Origin: Chondrosia reniformis
Lineage: Eukaryota; Porifera; Demospongiae; Chondrillida; Chondrillidae
Direction: 5' to 3'
Length of the DNA stretch: 64,000 nucleotides
Assembly (NCBI GenBank): GCA_947172415.1
Contig: OX359191.1
Span: 6,984,130-7,048,129 of the forward strand
Positions 61,183 to 64,000 of this stretch are shown piece by piece. Position 1 is the stretch's first letter, and the number at the start of each line of letters is the position of its first letter. The notes under the pieces were generated by a model. The model was not told the origin of the DNA. It saw only the letters and a program-made list of their open reading frames with translations, and made no database searches. The position numbers and the translations under genes were made by a program.

Positions 61183-62443
61183 GGGATAGCTGAGGTCCTT
61201 CGAATTCGTCATGAGGCAGATGTACCCGATGAGAAATTTGATGATCAATTAGACGAACAAGATTTCATGACTCTTGAGGAGGCCGAAAAAAATCTGGACC
61301 GAACAGTCTTCCAGCAAGTTAAGGAGAGCGTGTGGCCAAATGTGGTACAGGTCATTGTTCCTGTTGACAAGGGAGAAACTGCCTATGGCACTGGCTTTAT
61401 TTTTAAAGGCCCTGGCGATAAAAAACTGGTTATGACCAATTATCATGTGATCCGTGACTTCAACCAGAGCCTTAAGAGACCGATAACTGTCAAGTTGGAC
61501 TATGACAAGCCTCATACTGTTAGAACCATTGAAGTGACAGGCTGTCATTATTATTCTCGCGATGGTGCCATTGATGCTGATCACTGTGACTTCTGTGCTC
61601 TCACGCTAGTGAAGGATCCAGAAAGAGATGGTATCATTTTGGAAGTAACTAGAAGTCGCCTGGAAGCCATGTTCAGCAAGTCAATGTGGAATGCAACAAA
61701 TAGCATGCTTGATGAAGGGCAACGTTATGGTGAAGGACTAATCGTTGGTCATCCACGAGGCAGTTATAAGCGGATATCCATTGTGAAGCTGGACCCCTGT
61801 GAAAATGTAGAATTTTTCACTCGTAATTATGAGAAACGTGGTACCAAGCCAGGAAGTTCTGGGTCACCAGTTGTGTTCAACTGTGACAACCTAGCGACAT
61901 CAGCAGAATGGGTTTGTGTTTTGCATTTTGCTTCTGGTCAAGGGGTTACCATTGTGAAAGTTCTTGAAGCGATAAGCCAGCAGATGTAGACTCTAATGTC
62001 TCATTCCTTGCACTTTGTTAGGCATTGATTTTTCTAGTCAGCTATATATTGATTTTTCTAGTCTGCCATTTCTGTATCCACTGACTGAGGTATGTCATAC
62101 ACTTTGTGCTATTTGATCCAGTTGTTGCCATCCACCCCACAATTTATTATGAGCATGGCAGGCTATGACTGGAGCCGCATAAACGTATAGAGTGTCTCTT
62201 GTAATTATAGATGCAATATATATCACCAAGAGTACATAAGAAATAGAGTGTGCAACCGCATATCTCCTGTGTATAGCATTTTTCTAAAATGACAGTAAAT
62301 GCGTCACGTGTGGGCATGGTAACGCTACTTGATAGTTACGTAATGCATGAATACTATTAACTCGTTTGCTGGCTAAGCAGATATTATACGCATGGTGCAG
62401 TTCGCTATAAGTGCGGAAGTGCAATGCTAGCACACACCCCCAG

Positions 62444-62500
62444 TGGTGGATCTAGGCCTATTTTGAGAGGGGGGCCCAGGTCAGAAGTTAAGTATAGGTA
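62444..62500. mobile_element. hAT-like terminal fragment
   Basis: CAGTGGTGGATCTAGGCC followed by GAGAGGGGGGCCCAGG resembles the CAGTGGCGGATC ends of hAT-superfamily MITEs. The other end was not found. Confidence 0.3.
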
Positions 62501-62651
62501 CGCACTTGTACCGTACGTGCCAGAATTTTTTTTCCAATATAGCAGAGGGAGAATCAGACAGATTCTCAACACAATCAGTCACCCTAGGCCATTTCTGTGC
62601 TGGTCCTGATGGTTGAAACCAAGAAGTAAGCTTGCCCTAGTTCTGAGGGGG

Positions 62652-62833
62652 ATGGATCCCCAATGGTCTGGATGTCAAGACTGACAAGAGGCACAGTCTT
62701 GGGAGAGACGGGGAAGGGAAGAAGGAGGTTGACGCAGCAGTGACCAAACGACCCTCCTTCAAGTATCAAATCTCTCAAGAAGCACCCAATGCTTTGAAGA
62801 AACACAAGAAGCATTCCACGTTCAACATTAAAG
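62652..62833 (+). CDS. Internal exon, possibly upstream part of the RasGEF gene
   Basis: A frame with IPNGLDVKTDKRHSLGRDGE and SFKYQISQEAPNALKKHKKH ends STFNIK and a donor (AAG|GTTAGC). Polar and basic with no domain recognised. It lies 0.55 kb upstream of the RasGEF exons on the same strand, so it may belong to that gene; the link is inference. Confidence 0.4.
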
Positions 62834-63084
62834 GTTAGCTCCAAACTTGTACTAACTCCTGTCGCGTAGTGTTACTTACTAACCTTTTGTGTAGTGTCTG
62901 GGAAGGTCTTCATCAGCTACGTACATGCGTACGTATATACCGTATGTGTGCGCTCTTCTCCCTGCCCCGCGTGGTTGCGTCCACGTGAACGTTGCCTTCT
63001 CCTTCAATTCAAGGTATTTAAATCCTCCTGCCTACGCTATTCTGACTCCTTTGGCTTCAAGGAACTCGGAGACATAGCGTGTCA

Positions 63085-63190
63085 ATACTCAGACCCGGCC
63101 TCTATTCGAGACCTGGCCACTATTTACGAACTGCTCAGCTGAACCCCGGTCTCTATTCGAGCCCGGCCTCTATACGGACATATACGGTAT
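63085..63190. repeat. Short degenerate repeats (CCCGGCCTCTATTCGAG)
   Basis: GACCCGGCCTCTATTCGAGA at 63091, CCCCGGTCTCTATTCGAG at 63144 and CCCGGCCTCTATACGGAC at 63162 are related blocks, like subterminal repeats of a DNA transposon. No complete element. Confidence 0.45.
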
Positions 63191-63388
63191 GTACAAAGTT
63201 TGTAACTGACGGAGACCTTTGTGGTCGAAGCATCTACGTAGCTACTCTTCATCCCTGCTACGAACCTATGTAAAAGCTCAATGCCAGCCAATTCCTCACA
63301 CGTACGCAGACTTATGAGTCTGTTGTGTGTTGCTTCCTTGTCACCTACTACACAATATATATGTGGTGTATTCTTTGCTGTTCTGTAG

Positions 63389-63799
63389 GTATGTACAAAC
63401 GCTGGATCAGACGTTCGACATCCACTAAGCGGGATTCGGGTGTTGAGGAGGATGATGTGTCCTACTCACAGGGCAGCATTGCCAGCAGTCTATCCATTGG
63501 TCCGAGGAGGATGAGGAGGAGATGGTGCAGGTGTTGCTGAGGGTGATGAATGTGGTGGAATTCTGGATTGAGCATTACTACAAAGTTTGTGCGGCAGTAG
63601 ATGTGGCTTGCGTGTGTTTTAAGTGGGTGTGGTGGGTGTGAGTGATTGTTGTCTCTGTTGTGTGCACGCGCAGGACTTCGCCTCCAACCCGGAGCTTAAG
63701 ATGATGATGCAACAGTTCCTCCAGGAGTTCACAGAACACCCCATCTACTTCTCTTCTTCGCCAGAAGTGTTTGAGTGCCTCAGGGAGATCCGGATGGGA
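63389..63799 (+). CDS. RasGEF gene, N-terminal (REM) domain exons, partial
   Basis: Exon 63389-63584 ends EEEMVQVLLRVMNVVEFWIE then HYYK. Exon 63674-63799 starts DFASNPELKMMMQQFLQEF and continues SSSPEVFECLREIRMG. The joined W-IEHY--DF--NPEL--M--F pattern is the RasGEF N-terminal (REM) signature found before CDC25 catalytic domains, which load GTP on Ras/Rap-type GTPases. The catalytic domain would lie beyond the window. The first part of exon 1 (MYKRWIRRSTSTKRDSGVEE) is one base out of frame with the REM part near 63500: a frameshift, a missed tiny intron or a sequence error. Confidence 0.6.
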
Positions 63800-64000
63800 G
63801 TATGCGTGTAGAAGTGGTTGAACAGAACAGCGTGGGATGTTTGCCTTGCTTGCTAGCTAGGACGGATGAAATCTGTCTCTAAGTTCCACCATGTGCGCTT
63901 GCTTTCACATCTCTGTGGCTACCTTCAACCTCACTGCCACTTACAAGGGAAGGCCTTTGGTTGTTGTCATTCAGGTTGAACCATGGGTCATCATGCTTGA

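Larger units (their letters stand above)
60524..61989 (+). pseudogene. Trypsin-like serine protease, copy 2, interrupted at codon 6
   Basis: The original ATG at 60524 reads MADGIA and then meets TAG at the first base of an inserted element (60541-61182). Coding resumes in frame at 61183 (GIAEVL) and runs to the TAG at 61987-61989. Catalytic residues are retained: TNYHVI, CDFCAL and PGSSGSPV. Relative to copy 1 there are about 25 substitutions, one 3-codon loss (near YYSRDGAIDADH) and an earlier stop after SQQM. An internal Met at 61267 could start a 240-aa protein that still has the whole protease domain but lacks the first 30 residues. Domain-level function may survive if transcription starts inside or after the element. 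Confidence 0.75.

Overview
The window looks like nuclear DNA of an early-branching animal, most likely a demosponge. It is AT-rich, it has many short GT-AG introns, it is crowded with small DNA transposons, and it carries an expanded family that joins a death-fold (CARD-like) domain to ankyrin repeats. The species cannot be fixed from sequence alone. There are no bacterial operons, tRNA genes or rRNA genes.

Bases 1-49,840 are a tandem segmental array. Each unit holds two divergent genes. On the minus strand is a many-exon gene for a CARD-like / unrecognised central domain / coiled-coil / ankyrin protein. On the plus strand is a kinesin-8-like gene. Gene 1 starts at 8544 and runs off the left edge. 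Gene 2 is complete (25711 to 14020, about 973 aa predicted). Gene 3 (38289 to 29553) has a frameshift in one ankyrin exon. Gene 4 keeps only its ankyrin 3' half (49694 to 43323). The three kinesin copies (9127-13363, 26411-28910, 38917-42660) are all broken: they lack the P-loop half of the motor and carry stops, frameshifts and deletions, although their tails remain recognisable. A fragment of the mitochondrial translation factor GUF1/LepA lies between the divergent partners in units 1 and 3. A truncated Ty3/gypsy retroelement sits in an intron of gene 1. Introns hold MITEs (Tc1/mariner and pogo types) and 13-bp and 38-bp minisatellites. Comparing the units shows many 4-bp insertions of the form TA-CG-TA or TG-CA-TG, some of which break exons.

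At about 49,840 the array ends abruptly inside a truncated pogo-type MITE, and base composition changes. The right part (49,850-64,000) holds an orphan phosphomannomutase exon, a CAC-pentamer satellite, and two copies of a single-exon trypsin-like serine protease (53049-53906, intact; 60524-61989, interrupted). The interrupting element is 642 bp, with perfect 90-bp inverted repeats, a 9-bp target duplication and a captured RecQ-like helicase fragment. Also present are hammerhead-like and hairpin sequences, a perfect 40-bp palindrome, several exon-like fragments, and the start of a RasGEF gene (N-terminal REM domain) at the right edge. The two protease copies and their flanks form a second tandem duplication with a period of about 7.3-7.5 kb.

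Functionally, the CARD-like/ankyrin family resembles cytosolic innate-immune or cell-death adaptor/sensor proteins. It appears to diversify by whole-gene tandem duplication and by gain or loss of phase-0 ankyrin exons. That role is inference.
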